This document shows positions 54,891-63,921 of a DNA stretch of 64,000 bases, piece by piece (positions within the stretch are counted from its first letter, which is position 1; each line of letters opens with the position of its first letter). A program made the translations under genes and the position numbers. Location of the stretch: NCBI RefSeq assembly GCF_008693005.1, contig NZ_VXKE01000001.1, forward strand, positions 1-64,000, in the 5' to 3' direction. The stretch is from Helicobacter canis (GTDB taxonomy: Bacteria > Campylobacterota > Campylobacteria > Campylobacterales > Helicobacteraceae). A model generated the notes under the pieces. The model was not told where the DNA came from. It saw only the letters and a list, made by a program, of their open reading frames with translations, and did no database searches.

Positions 54891-57580
54891 AGCCTAACTA
54901 GCTTCGCGCCATAGCCACCCATATTTGGTGGCGCATCGCTAAAAGACACGACTTTGGGGTGATTTTGTAAAAAGTCTTTTACCACAGCAGATAGCACCCC
55001 TGTGCCAATGCCGTGGTAGATTAGCACCTCATCAAACCCAGCAATTAAGCTATCGCTAATAAAATCGCCAAGCTTTTCTAATGCTTCTTCTGCACGCAAG
55101 CCATGTAAGTCAAGCTTGATATGCGCCTTAGGCGTGTAAGATAAAGTCGTTTTAGCAGCATTGCGCGCATTTATAAGGGTGCTTGCAAGAGCTTTTGAGA
55201 GTGGAGCAAGCGCGCTTTTTTCTACCTTTAGGCGCATACCAGAATCTAGCTCTATTACACAATGCTCCTTTTGCGTGCGCACAATGCGCACACTCTGCTC
55301 CCCATAGCGCGCCAAATCTCCAGCCTTAAACTCCTTGCGCACTTGGCTTTGCTTCACACTAGAATCTAGCTTAGGCTTATGGCGCAAAATCTCGTGCGCT
55401 TGGTTTAGATTCCTGTGTATGTCTTTTTGCGTGTTTGCCTGCGCTTTTAGGGCTTGCAAGGCTTTGTTATAAGTAGATTCTAGCTCTAGCTCCCTTGCCT
55501 TGTATGCTCGCTCTAGCGCATCGATTTTCTCACTATAAGCCTCCTTGGCGTTGCGCGCTTTTTGGATACGCTTTTGCAGCTCTTGCGCTTTAGATTCTAG
55601 CTCTAGGCTAAGGTTGCTACTATGCTCTATAAGGGTGTTTAATCGCTCTTTATCACTGCCATAGTGCTCCTTAGCTCGCGCGATAATATGCTTTGGTATG
55701 CCAAATTTCTGCGCGATCTCAAAGGCATAGCTCTTCCCAATGCTGCCGTGCAAAAATGTATAAGTCGCGCTTGATTTTTCCACATCAAACATCGCTGCTG
55801 CTAGCTGGATCCTAGGGTCTTTCGCCATAAGGGCGGCTAGGCGTTTGTGGTGGGTGGTTACCACAAGCTTAGAGTGTCTATCAAGCAAAAGCTCTAAAAG
55901 CACCTTATACAAGCTAGCAGCCTCATCAGCATCAGTGCCTAGCTCGATTTCATCAATGCCTAGGAGCAAGTCCTCTTTATCTAGCTGCTGGCTAAACTCC
56001 AGCACCCTGCCTGCAAAGGTGCTTATATCATCTTTGGGGTTTTGTGGGTTAGAGATAATGGCATAGATATGCTTGAAGTAGGGGATTTTACTTGCGTGGG
56101 GGTTGATTTTCATAGGTAGCAAAAGCTTGGCTAAAAAGGCTGCGCTTAAGATTGATTTAAGCAGCATTGTCTTGCCCCCGGCATTGACTCCTGTAAGTAA
56201 TAATAAGCCTTTGTCAAAGGTAAGGCTTATGGGTTTAGGGTTTTTCAAAATAGGGTGGCAGAAGTTATTTAGGATTATGGTTTTACTAGAGGATTCGGCT
56301 TTGCGCGATAAATCGGGGGTTTCATCGCCGCGCTTCGTCGATAGACAACCAAGTCTTATCTCCTTGCGCGGCTCGAAAAACCCCAATTTCTCATCGCAAA
56401 TCCTAGAATCCTTTGCGGAGTTTTCTACATTTTGGGTGTTTTCCCTAGAATCCACTTGCGTGGATTCTTTTGTGGATTGCCACGCCACTGCTTCCGCAGT
56501 GTCTCGCAATGACAGATCGCAATCCCTAGAATCCATTTTTTCAAAAGTGGATTCTAGCTCCGTCTGCTCGCGGCAGGATTTTTCACACTCAGCCCCTTTT
56601 TCTTTTTCTAGGATTCTAGGAATTGCGGTGGGGCTTTCGTAGTTTTTTGGGGGTTTGGGGGCAGAGCTAGACTTGAGGTCTGCGGTTGTCTCCAAACCCC
56701 CAAAATCTGCGGAATGCTCACCCAAAGCCGAATCCTTTGTGGCGACAAACTCTAGCCCTAGATCTTTAGCAAACCCAACCCTAGCACAAAGCAAATCCAC
56801 CAAATCAAACTGCCTATCCAAAAACCGCAAGAACCTAAGCTCCCCTAGCATTGTCTCGCTAAGCGTGGCGCAGAGCTTTTGGATCTCTAGTGCATAGAGA
56901 TCGCGTAGCTCTTGGAGCTTATCGTAGAATCTAGCAATCTCATTTGGCAGCACATAGAAGAAGCCTCCTTGCGTGCGCTCAAGCACAGAGCCTTTGAGCA
57001 CGCGCGAGTAGCCAGCCTTTAGCAAAAGGGTTTGCACATCATAGAGTAGGTGGATTTGCTTATCGACAAGATAGGGGGCTAGATTCTCTCTTGCTAGCAG
57101 GGCGTTAAGGGTTTGCTTGATGGAGCTTTGCGTGCTGGAGAGCTGCGCGCGCAAGTTATCAATATGCACAAACCGCCCTGCTTCTATCTCGCCTTTTTCA
57201 TCAAAAATACAAAGTGCTTCAAGCAAGTGAGCGGGGATAGTGATCTTTGCCACAAGGGCGTGGAGCTTGGACTCTGGGAGTGGTGCTAGGGCATTTTGCA
57301 GCGAGATGAAAAACTCCAGCTCTCTAGCAAACCCCCAAATATCCTGCAAGCTTAGAGTGCCACGCTTTTGCAAAAGCAAAAACGCGTGAGAGAAGTCGTG
57401 AAGTGCTGGCAAAGCTGGCAGAGACATAGAATCCATCTCGCGCAGCATTGTATGGTAGAGATTCTTATCTCCTTGTAAATAAATGGGTTTAGGGCGGGCT
57501 AGATAGGTGCTAAAATGTGTGAGAAAATCATCTAAATCAAGGCTACTTACTAGCTGCAAATCTGCTTTAGAAACTAGCAT
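54887..57580 (-). CDS. mutS2: MutS2 DNA-binding ATPase with Smr nuclease domain and a repeat-derived insert
   Basis: MutS2 binds branched DNA and blocks homologous and homeologous recombination in Helicobacter. The ATPase core has Walker A TGVNAGGKT (about residues 459-467), DEIELGTDADEA and a THHKRLAALM signature; a long coiled coil and the Smr domain (LDLHGLRAEEALEKL, GIGTGVLSAVV) close it. At 897 residues it is about 135 longer than the 760-residue H. pylori protein (from memory). The excess lies at residues 282-430, a Ser/Glu-rich, unfolded-looking insert encoded by a 447-bp segment with inverted repeats. The catalytic modules are intact. The stop overlaps the next gene (ATGA). Confidence 0.94.
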   Translation of the reverse strand: MLVSKADLQLVSSLDLDDFLTHFSTYLARPKPIYLQGDKNLYHTMLREMDSMSLPALPALHDFSHAFLLLQKRGTLSLQDIWGFARELEFFISLQNALAPLPESKLHALVAKITIPAHLLEALCIFDEKGEIEAGRFVHIDNLRAQLSSTQSSIKQTLNALLARENLAPYLVDKQIHLLYDVQTLLLKAGYSRVLKGSVLERTQGGFFYVLPNEIARFYDKLQELRDLYALEIQKLCATLSETMLGELRFLRFLDRQFDLVDLLCARVGFAKDLGLEFVATKDSALGEHSADFGGLETTADLKSSSAPKPPKNYESPTAIPRILEKEKGAECEKSCREQTELESTFEKMDSRDCDLSLRDTAEAVAWQSTKESTQVDSRENTQNVENSAKDSRICDEKLGFFEPRKEIRLGCLSTKRGDETPDLSRKAESSSKTIILNNFCHPILKNPKPISLTFDKGLLLLTGVNAGGKTMLLKSILSAAFLAKLLLPMKINPHASKIPYFKHIYAIISNPQNPKDDISTFAGRVLEFSQQLDKEDLLLGIDEIELGTDADEAASLYKVLLELLLDRHSKLVVTTHHKRLAALMAKDPRIQLAAAMFDVEKSSATYTFLHGSIGKSYAFEIAQKFGIPKHIIARAKEHYGSDKERLNTLIEHSSNLSLELESKAQELQKRIQKARNAKEAYSEKIDALERAYKARELELESTYNKALQALKAQANTQKDIHRNLNQAHEILRHKPKLDSSVKQSQVRKEFKAGDLARYGEQSVRIVRTQKEHCVIELDSGMRLKVEKSALAPLSKALASTLINARNAAKTTLSYTPKAHIKLDLHGLRAEEALEKLGDFISDSLIAGFDEVLIYHGIGTGVLSAVVKDFLQNHPKVVSFSDAPPNMGGYGAKLVRL
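56290..56736. repeat. In-frame 447-bp insert in mutS2 bounded by 14-bp inverted repeats
   Basis: AGGATTCGGCTTTG at 56290-56303 and its exact complement CAAAGCCGAATCCT at 56723-56736 delimit 447 bp, exactly 149 codons, within mutS2 between the N-terminal and ATPase domains. The interior contains GATTGCCAC...GCAATGAC with a CACTGC/GCAGTG hairpin (56486-56501), TCTGCTCGCGGCAGG (56563-56577) and a CATCGCCGCGCTTCGTCG-type word. These look like modules of a family of small interspersed repeats. No transposase is present. Confidence 0.75.
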
Positions 57581-57581
57581 C

Positions 57582-57946
57582 TAATCCACTTTGTATGCTT
57601 TGTATCTTTAGGCAACTTGGCTTAGCTGGCTTTAGATTCTGGGCGGTGCTAGAATCTAGCCTTTTAGATTCTAGCCCTATCTGCTCGCGGTAGGCTTGTT
57701 GTTTTTTACTCTCTATTTGGGATTCTAGGATTTGCGAATTTTTTAGAGCAGTTTGCTCGCGACAGGATTTTTGAGATAAAAATGGGGCTTTACTAAAGAA
57801 ACATCGCCTACGGCGAGCGGTATCCCTTGTTTTGCAAGGCGATTCAAGGGCGCATACTAGAGCGTATGTAACCGCAGAATCGCCGCAGCAATCGCCATTT
57901 TTAGCCCAAAAGCCAACGCGCCCTCGACTACCCAAAACCGAATCCA
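57582..57946. repeat. Repeat-rich gap between mutS2 and recJ
   Basis: A 365-bp stretch with no recognised gene. It contains ACCCAAAACCGAATCC (57930-57945), nearly the right-hand repeat of the mutS2 insert (56720-56735), and TTTGCTCGCGACAGGAT (57752-57768) and TCTGCTCGCGGTAGG (57680-57694), sister copies of the module at 56563. GGCGATTC/GAATCGCC (57838-57845, 57877-57884) encloses an inner CATAC/GTATG stem, a likely folded element. A 128-residue reading frame spans 57567-57953 on the minus strand, but I regard it as a by-product of repeats: it is rich in Cys/Arg/Ser and has no domain. Confidence 0.7.
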
Positions 57947-59590
57947 TTAACACAGGCTCTCCACTTCTTGCAGCACCATCATAGGCTTCCCACTATATGA
58001 ATCCATCTGCATAGTAAAGCTCGCTAGAATCCACTCTTTTATCTCAAATTCCTGCTCGCAAAAAAAGTAAATCCCCCCAATATCCGTGCCAAAAAAGCTA
58101 AATTTCCTATGCTGTTTAATGGGCTGGATCTGGCGGATTTGTAGCCGAGCTTGGAGAGTTGGCTTAGGATTCCCCTGTCCATAAGGCTCAAAGCCCTGCA
58201 GTAGTGCGAAAAGCTCTTCATCAATATCGCTTACATCAATGAGCAAAGCCCCTAGCTCTTCTTGCGTAGCTTGGCACTTAGGCAGTGTGCTAAGGCTATC
58301 CAAATACGCGCACAGCTCATCAAAGCTAGCAGTCTCCACACTAAGCCCAGCTGCCTTGCTATGCCCGCCAAACTCCCCTAGAATCTCACTAGCCCCAAGC
58401 AGCATACTCATCAAATCCACTTCGCCAAATGATCTAGCACTTCCCTTTAGCATAGATTCTAGCCCCGGCTCTTTGGTGCGCGAGAGCACAAAGGCTGGTC
58501 GCTTATAAAGGCTTGCCATTTGCGCAGCGACAATGCCTAGCACGCCCTCGTGCCAATCATCTCCGCGCGCGATCACGGCATTTTCATACACAATGGCAGA
58601 AGCCTTTGCAGATTCTAGGACGGATTTTGCCGTATCTTTGCGAGCTTGATTGAGTGCTACTAATGCTTGCAGCCCAGAATCAAGCGCGCTAGCAAGACTG
58701 CGCGCTTGGGAAAAATGCGCGCGCTCATCTTGCGCAGATGAGAAGCTACTAGAATCTAAAAGCAAAAACTCACTTGCTATGCGCCCTTCCCCCATACGCC
58801 CAGCAGCATTAAGCAGTGGAGTAAGTGAAAAAGAAATATCCGTAGCAGTGATATAGCGCGTCTTTAGGTGGGATTTGAGCTTTTGCAAGGCTGGGATTTG
58901 CGAAGTGGGCAGCTGCTTTAGCCCATAGAGCACGATACATTTATTGATTTGAGTAAGCGGCATCATATCAGCAATAGTTGCTAGCATTACAAGCTCTAAG
59001 AGCGGCGCAAGCGATATGCTAGCTCCTAGAGCGATCTTTAACCCCGCGCAAAAATACCACGCCACAAGCGCGCCACAAATCTCCTTTTGCGGGAAGGTGC
59101 AGTCTTTTTGCTGGGGATTGATGATGAAAGATGCTTCAGGCAAGCTCTCTTTGGGGATATGGTGATCAGTAATGATAAGCGTGATCCCTTGCTGCTTGCA
59201 GTAAGTAGCTGCTTCATAGGCGGTTATGCCATTATCCACGGTGATGACTATATCGCTTGGATTGGCTTCAATGATCGCTTTTGACACGCCATAGCCATCG
59301 CTAAAGCGACTTGGGATCACATAGCTAATATGCTCATACCCAACTAGAGCGAAAAACTTCATCATAACCACACTTGCGATCACCCCATCGACATCATAAT
59401 CCCCCACAACTAGAATCTTAGGATTCTCACGCATTTTTCGCGCTAGGAAGTGGCAGGCTTGCTCGCAGGACTTTAGCTGATATGGGTGTGGGAGACTCGA
59501 TAGCGTGGGGAAGTCCCACTGCTTGGTGCGATTATGCAAAAGAGCGTAAATCTCATCTTTGCTCAATGTCTTGTGTGTTTGTTGAGACAT
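57947..59590 (-). CDS. recJ: Single-stranded-DNA-specific exonuclease RecJ
   Basis: RecJ degrades 5' ends of ssDNA in RecF-type recombination and repair. The 547-residue DHH-family protein has GDYDVDGVIASVVM (motif I, about residues 61-74), motif with VDNGITAYEAA, the DHH motif ITDHHIPKES and the DHHA1 region with GFEPYGQGNPKPTLQ and GGHSKAAGLS. All acidic/His ligands are in place. The stop lies at the right edge of the repeat-rich gap. The start overlaps pyrG by one base. Confidence 0.95.
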   Translation of the reverse strand: MSQQTHKTLSKDEIYALLHNRTKQWDFPTLSSLPHPYQLKSCEQACHFLARKMRENPKILVVGDYDVDGVIASVVMMKFFALVGYEHISYVIPSRFSDGYGVSKAIIEANPSDIVITVDNGITAYEAATYCKQQGITLIITDHHIPKESLPEASFIINPQQKDCTFPQKEICGALVAWYFCAGLKIALGASISLAPLLELVMLATIADMMPLTQINKCIVLYGLKQLPTSQIPALQKLKSHLKTRYITATDISFSLTPLLNAAGRMGEGRIASEFLLLDSSSFSSAQDERAHFSQARSLASALDSGLQALVALNQARKDTAKSVLESAKASAIVYENAVIARGDDWHEGVLGIVAAQMASLYKRPAFVLSRTKEPGLESMLKGSARSFGEVDLMSMLLGASEILGEFGGHSKAAGLSVETASFDELCAYLDSLSTLPKCQATQEELGALLIDVSDIDEELFALLQGFEPYGQGNPKPTLQARLQIRQIQPIKQHRKFSFFGTDIGGIYFFCEQEFEIKEWILASFTMQMDSYSGKPMMVLQEVESLC

Positions 59591-61239
59591 TATCGGCTCT
59601 TTTGTGTCGCGCCCTTAGATTCTAGGATCTTTTTTACAAAGGCTAAGATGATGGGATTTGGTGCTTGCAGACGAGAGGTGAACTCTGGGTGGAACTGCAC
59701 GCCGATGAAAAATGGGTGCTTCTCTAGCTCGATAGCTTCAATTAGCCCGCTTTTGGACTCGCCGCTTATTTGCATACCATTTTCTTCTAGCAAGGCTCGG
59801 TAGGCTGGGTTAGCCTCGTAGCGGTGGCGATGACGCTCTTTGACTACCTTTGCGTGGTTATAAGCTGCAGCGATCTTGCTTTGTGGGCGCAGCACACACT
59901 CATACTCACCAAGCCGCATAGTCCCGCCCATAGGGGACTTGATAGTGCGCACTTGAGACTTACCACACTGATCGATGAAGTCTTCAATCAAGTAAATAAA
60001 TGGGTGAGAAGTATCAGGGGCAAACTCCGTAGAATCCGCCTTTTCTATGCCTAGCACATTGCGCGCAAACTCAATAATACTTAGCTGCATACCCAAGCAT
60101 ATCCCCAAAAATGGCACTTTATGCTCCCTAGCATAGCGGATCGCTAAAATCTTCCCCCATATACCACGGCTGCCAAAGCCTCCGGGTATCAAAATCCCAT
60201 CAACATCACTTAGCTCCGCGCCCTGTGTATGCTCTAGGGCTTGACTATCAATCCACTTAATACACACGCGTGTATCGATATTTGCCCCTGCGTGGATTAG
60301 AGCTTCGGTTAGAGATTTATAGGACTCTTTTAGGTGGAGATACTTCCCTACAAAGGCGATTGTAATCTCATCTTTTGGGGAGATGATCTTTTTTACCAGC
60401 ATATCCCACTCGCTCATATCTGGCTTAATGGATTCTAGAGCAAAATGCCTAGCAATAGGCGTCAAAATCCCTTCTTTTAGAAAATTAAGTGGGCATTGGT
60501 AGATACTCTTGGCATCAAGAGCTTCTATCACGCTATCATCGGCTACATCGCAGCTCATCGCAAGCTTTTTTTTCAAATCCTTGCTTAAAGGCTTTTCAGA
60601 CCTAGCGATGATGATTTGCGGTGTGATCCCTATGCGCCGTAGCTCTTGGACAGAGTGCTGCGTGGGCTTGGTCTTTAGCTCGCCTGCTGCTCTAATGAGC
60701 GGAATAAGCGTTACATGGATACTTAGCACCTGTGTGTTTGGCAGCTCGTGCTTAAGCTGGCGCATAGCCTCTAAGAATGGCAGCCCCTCAATGTCCCCCA
60801 CCGTGCCACCTAGCTCGATGACTAAAAAGTCATACCCCTTGCCCACGGCTTTTATGCGACTTTTGATCTCATCGACAATATGTGGGACGACTTGGATCGT
60901 CTTGCCCAAATAATTGCCTTTACGCTCATTTTCTATGACAGAGAGATAGACCTGCCCTGTGGTGAAGTTATTACCCTTGCTAAGGCTTGTGTTTAAAAAT
61001 CGCTCATAATGCCCTATATCCAAGTCTGTTTCTGCGCCATCAGCTGTTACAAATACTTCTCCGTGCTCTAGGGGACTCATCGTGCCCGGATCGATGTTAA
61101 TGTATGGATCGATTTTTAGGATATTGACCTTATAGCCACTTTGCTTTAGCAGTGTCGCTAGCGATGAAGATGAAATCCCCTTGCCCAAGGAGCTTAACAC
61201 CCCACCTGTAACAAATATGTATTTTGTATTTGACATCAT
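59590..61239 (-). CDS. pyrG: CTP synthase
   Basis: PyrG aminates UTP to CTP with glutamine. The 549-residue sequence has the synthase domain with [23 protein letters not shown] P-loop ([18 protein letters not shown]) and the C-terminal class I glutamine amidotransferase with the catalytic Cys in [16 protein letters not shown] and the His-Glu in [11 protein letters not shown]. All are present. Two consecutive ATG codons at 61239/61236 follow AAGGA. It overlaps recJ by one base, and mutS2 and prs lie further down the same strand. Confidence 0.97.
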   Translation of the reverse strand: MMSNTKYIFVTGGVLSSLGKGISSSSLATLLKQSGYKVNILKIDPYINIDPGTMSPLEHGEVFVTADGAETDLDIGHYERFLNTSLSKGNNFTTGQVYLSVIENERKGNYLGKTIQVVPHIVDEIKSRIKAVGKGYDFLVIELGGTVGDIEGLPFLEAMRQLKHELPNTQVLSIHVTLIPLIRAAGELKTKPTQHSVQELRRIGITPQIIIARSEKPLSKDLKKKLAMSCDVADDSVIEALDAKSIYQCPLNFLKEGILTPIARHFALESIKPDMSEWDMLVKKIISPKDEITIAFVGKYLHLKESYKSLTEALIHAGANIDTRVCIKWIDSQALEHTQGAELSDVDGILIPGGFGSRGIWGKILAIRYAREHKVPFLGICLGMQLSIIEFARNVLGIEKADSTEFAPDTSHPFIYLIEDFIDQCGKSQVRTIKSPMGGTMRLGEYECVLRPQSKIAAAYNHAKVVKERHRHRYEANPAYRALLEENGMQISGESKSGLIEAIELEKHPFFIGVQFHPEFTSRLQAPNPIILAFVKKILESKGATQKSR

Positions 61240-61347
61240 TCAATCCTTAACTATACGCGTATGCGCTTGTATCGCCTATGATTATGCTTGCAATCCTATA
61301 CAAAAACCCCTTACAAAGTTATTATTTTTAGATTTAAATTTTTGTTT

Positions 61348-61353
61348 TACAAT
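61348..61353 (+). promoter_or_regulatory. -10 box of the Ste24-type protease gene
   Basis: TACAAT in TTTTACAATGCC lies about 53 bases before the ATG at 61406, in the 166-bp divergent gap to pyrG. The gap is otherwise A/T-rich, with no gene and no clear pyrG promoter. Confidence 0.45.
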
Positions 61354-61405
61354 GCCTACCATTAGCAATCTGCTACCAGCGTTTGTATGAAAGGGATATG
61401 AAAAT

Positions 61406-62605
61406 ATGCTGATGTTTTGTCTGTGTTATGTGTTTTTTTTAACCATTCCTAGTATTGTGATTGATATGCTGCAAATCTCTCATATCAAAACCTTTGCCAA
61501 AAAGCAAGCTGTAATACTCCAGCCCAAAGACTATGCAATCTCTGCGGACTACTCTTTGGCAAACTTGCGCTTATCGATCATTAGTCATATTTTTGAAGCA
61601 CTTGTGTTTATTGCGTGGGTGAGCTTCGCACTTGCTAGGTGGCAGGACTTTTTGGCAGAAGAAGCAGCACTAGGCTTTATCATCTTTGTGCTAGGATTTG
61701 TGCTAATCAACGCATTTTTACAGCTTCCATTTAGTGCCTATAAGCAGCTACGACTAGATAAAGCCTATGGATTCTCTAATGTAACTTGGCAGATCTTTCT
61801 CATCGACACACTAAAGAGCTTCGCACTCATAGCGGTGTTTGGATTCTTAGTGCTATGGCTGCTGCTTGTCATTATGGATTATGCGTATTGGTGGCTGGCT
61901 GGATTTGGCGTAGTGTTTTTGCTTGTGGTGCTAATCAATGCCCTATACCCCACGCTAATCGCGCCTATTTTTAACACTTTCACTCCCCTTAATAACCAAA
62001 ATCTCCAAGAAAAAATCCAAGATCTTATGAGCAAAGCTGGCTTTAGGGCAAATGGGATTTTTGTGATGGATGCAAGCAGGAGAGATGGCAGGCTTAATGC
62101 ATATTTTGGCGGCTTAGGAAGTGCGAAGCGCGTGGTGCTCTTTGACACGCTTTTAGAGAAAGTAAGCTCTGAAGGCTTGCTTACAATCCTAGCACACGAG
62201 CTTGGGCATTTTAAACACAAGGATATTTTGGTAAATCTTTTGCTCTCTGGCATAGTGCTCTTCGCGCTATTTTTTGTCGCTGGGAATTTGCCCGCTACAT
62301 TTTTTGCCGCATTGGGCTTGCAAAACAACCACGCCACATCGCTTACGATACTGCTCCTTATCGCGCCCATTGTGTCGTTTTGGGTGATGCCACTTATTGG
62401 CTATTTTAGTCGCAAGGCTGAATACCGCGCTGATGCTTATAGCGCGCAGCTCACAAGTGCGCACTGCTTGAGAGAAGCACTCGTGCGCCTTGTTAATGAG
62501 AACAAAACTTTCCCCCACTCCCACCCTGTTTATGTGTTTTTCCACTATACTCACCCGCCACTTTTAGATCGGCTAAGAGCTCTTGATAAACTCAAGCAAG
62601 CATAA
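61406..62605 (+). CDS. Ste24-type CAAX-prenyl-protease-like zinc metalloprotease (M48)
   Basis: A 399-residue polytopic protein with the zinc motif HELGHFKHKD (about residue 263), the downstream Glu in SRKAEYRADAYSA and several membrane segments on both sides. It matches the Ste24/M48A layout, which includes an N-terminal helix bundle before the protease domain. In bacteria these enzymes probably act in membrane-protein quality control. A T8 run (61433-61440) sits near the 5' end but the frame is intact. It pairs with prmC by a one-base overlap, the same order as H. pylori HP0382-HP0381. Confidence 0.88.
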   Translation: MLMFCLCYVFFLTIPSIVIDMLQISHIKTFAKKQAVILQPKDYAISADYSLANLRLSIISHIFEALVFIAWVSFALARWQDFLAEEAALGFIIFVLGFVLINAFLQLPFSAYKQLRLDKAYGFSNVTWQIFLIDTLKSFALIAVFGFLVLWLLLVIMDYAYWWLAGFGVVFLLVVLINALYPTLIAPIFNTFTPLNNQNLQEKIQDLMSKAGFRANGIFVMDASRRDGRLNAYFGGLGSAKRVVLFDTLLEKVSSEGLLTILAHELGHFKHKDILVNLLLSGIVLFALFFVAGNLPATFFAALGLQNNHATSLTILLLIAPIVSFWVMPLIGYFSRKAEYRADAYSAQLTSAHCLREALVRLVNENKTFPHSHPVYVFFHYTHPPLLDRLRALDKLKQA

Positions 62606-63444
62606 TGGGCTTAAGCATAGACTCTGCCCTAAAGCACGCTGCGACCACGCTAGCAGGCTGCCACTTCATCACTAGGGCGCGCTTAGAAGCGGAGATTCTG
62701 CTAAGCTTTGTGTTAGAAAAAGAGCGCGTATGGCTGCATACCCACGATAAGCAAAAAGTGGATTCTAGGGAGTTGGGGCGATTTTTCTCCCTTATTGAAG
62801 CAAGAGCGCAGGGCTGCCCGATAGAGTATCTAACACATAGGGCAAGCTTTTTAGACTTTGAGTTATTTGTGGATTCTAGTGTGCTAATCCCACGCCCAGA
62901 GAGTGAGATCCTTGTGCAAAAGGTATGCGAGATTCTAAGCCACGATCAACGCCCGCATTTAACGCTTATTGAAGTGGGAGTCGGCTCTGGTGCGCTGAGT
63001 ATAGCCATAGCGCGCGCACTCCCGCATATCTCAATCATTGCCACAGATATTAGCCCTGAAGCCCTAAAAACTGCTGCACGCAATATTGAGTATTTTGGCT
63101 TGCAAGAGCGCATTACACTCAAGCACACTACGCTTTTTGACACAAGCGACAAGGCGGATATGGTTGTCTCTAATCCGCCCTATATCGCTAGCACTTACCC
63201 CATAGATAAGCCACTCACTTATGAGCCTAGTAGCGCGCTTTTTGGCGGGATTAGGGGGAGTGAAATACTTGAGAGCCTAATCGCTAAGTGTAGTGCGCAG
63301 AAAGTCCCATACCTTGCGTGCGAAATAGGCTATGATCAAAGGCTACACCTAGCAAAAGTGCTAGAATCTAGCGGCTATAATGCACAATTTTACAAAGACT
63401 TAGCCGGGCTTGACCGAGGGTTTGTCGCTAGGCTTCAAGCCTAA
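62605..63444 (+). CDS. prmC: Peptide chain release factor N5-glutamine methyltransferase
   Basis: PrmC methylates the GGQ glutamine of release factors. The 279-residue protein has the N-terminal helical domain with TRARLEAEILLSFVL, the SAM-binding EVGVGSGALSIAIA and the catalytic NPPYIA (about residues 190-195). All are intact. It overlaps the end of the protease gene by one base (TAATG), so expression is coupled. Confidence 0.95.
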   Translation: MGLSIDSALKHAATTLAGCHFITRARLEAEILLSFVLEKERVWLHTHDKQKVDSRELGRFFSLIEARAQGCPIEYLTHRASFLDFELFVDSSVLIPRPESEILVQKVCEILSHDQRPHLTLIEVGVGSGALSIAIARALPHISIIATDISPEALKTAARNIEYFGLQERITLKHTTLFDTSDKADMVVSNPPYIASTYPIDKPLTYEPSSALFGGIRGSEILESLIAKCSAQKVPYLACEIGYDQRLHLAKVLESSGYNAQFYKDLAGLDRGFVARLQA

Positions 63445-63460
63445 AGCCACGCGCCTACAG

Positions 63461-63910
63461 CTATGGCTCAAGGCTTAGTGAAGGCACAAGCCTAATGCGG
63501 AATCCATTATCACCCACAAGCTCTATTAGCTCATCACTACCCTGCACGATAAATCGCCCATAAAAATTCTTCGCAAAAATAGCTTCGATGTTGGATTCTA
63601 TGCTGCTGGCACACATTTTTCTACTCAAGCCTCCAGCCCCTACCACAAGCACCTTGCCCCCACCTTGCGCCTGATAGGAGGCAAAGAAGCTATTGCAGCC
63701 TACAATGCCATTTACCTGCGATCCAGCAAAGCTCAAAAACGCGTTTTCTACTTCATAAGGCACAATGATCTCATACTCGCCAAGCTGCATAGATTCCACT
63801 TCAAATCGCCCCACCTTAGCGAGTGTATATGCACTCACACCAAGCAAGCTCTCACTAGCATTTAGCACGCTACACATAAGCCCAAATAGCAGCACCCAAA
63901 GCACTCTCAT
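63461..63910 (-). CDS. META/HslJ-domain secreted protein
   Basis: A 149-residue exported protein with an N-terminal signal (MRVLWVLLFGLMCSVLNA) and a META-like domain marked by VNGIVGCNSFFASYQ (the conserved GCN..Y motif of the HslJ family) and a KMCASSIESNIEAIFAKNF helix. HslJ-type proteins are linked to heat/novobiocin resistance in E. coli, and the role is unclear elsewhere. AAAGGAG precedes the ATG. It converges with prmC across a 16-bp gap. Confidence 0.8.
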   Translation of the reverse strand: MRVLWVLLFGLMCSVLNASESLLGVSAYTLAKVGRFEVESMQLGEYEIIVPYEVENAFLSFAGSQVNGIVGCNSFFASYQAQGGGKVLVVGAGGLSRKMCASSIESNIEAIFAKNFYGRFIVQGSDELIELVGDNGFRIRLVPSLSLEP

Positions 63911-63921
63911 ATCTCTCTCCT

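Noticed and set aside
57567..57953. 128-residue minus-strand frame between mutS2 and recJ as a gene
   Set aside because: Cys/Arg/Ser-rich composition, overlap with both neighbours and repeat modules at the DNA level suggest a by-product of repeats.
61433..61440. T8 run near the start of the Ste24-type gene as a switch
   Set aside because: The frame is intact and T8 is not unusual in an A/T-rich start region; no other sign of variation.
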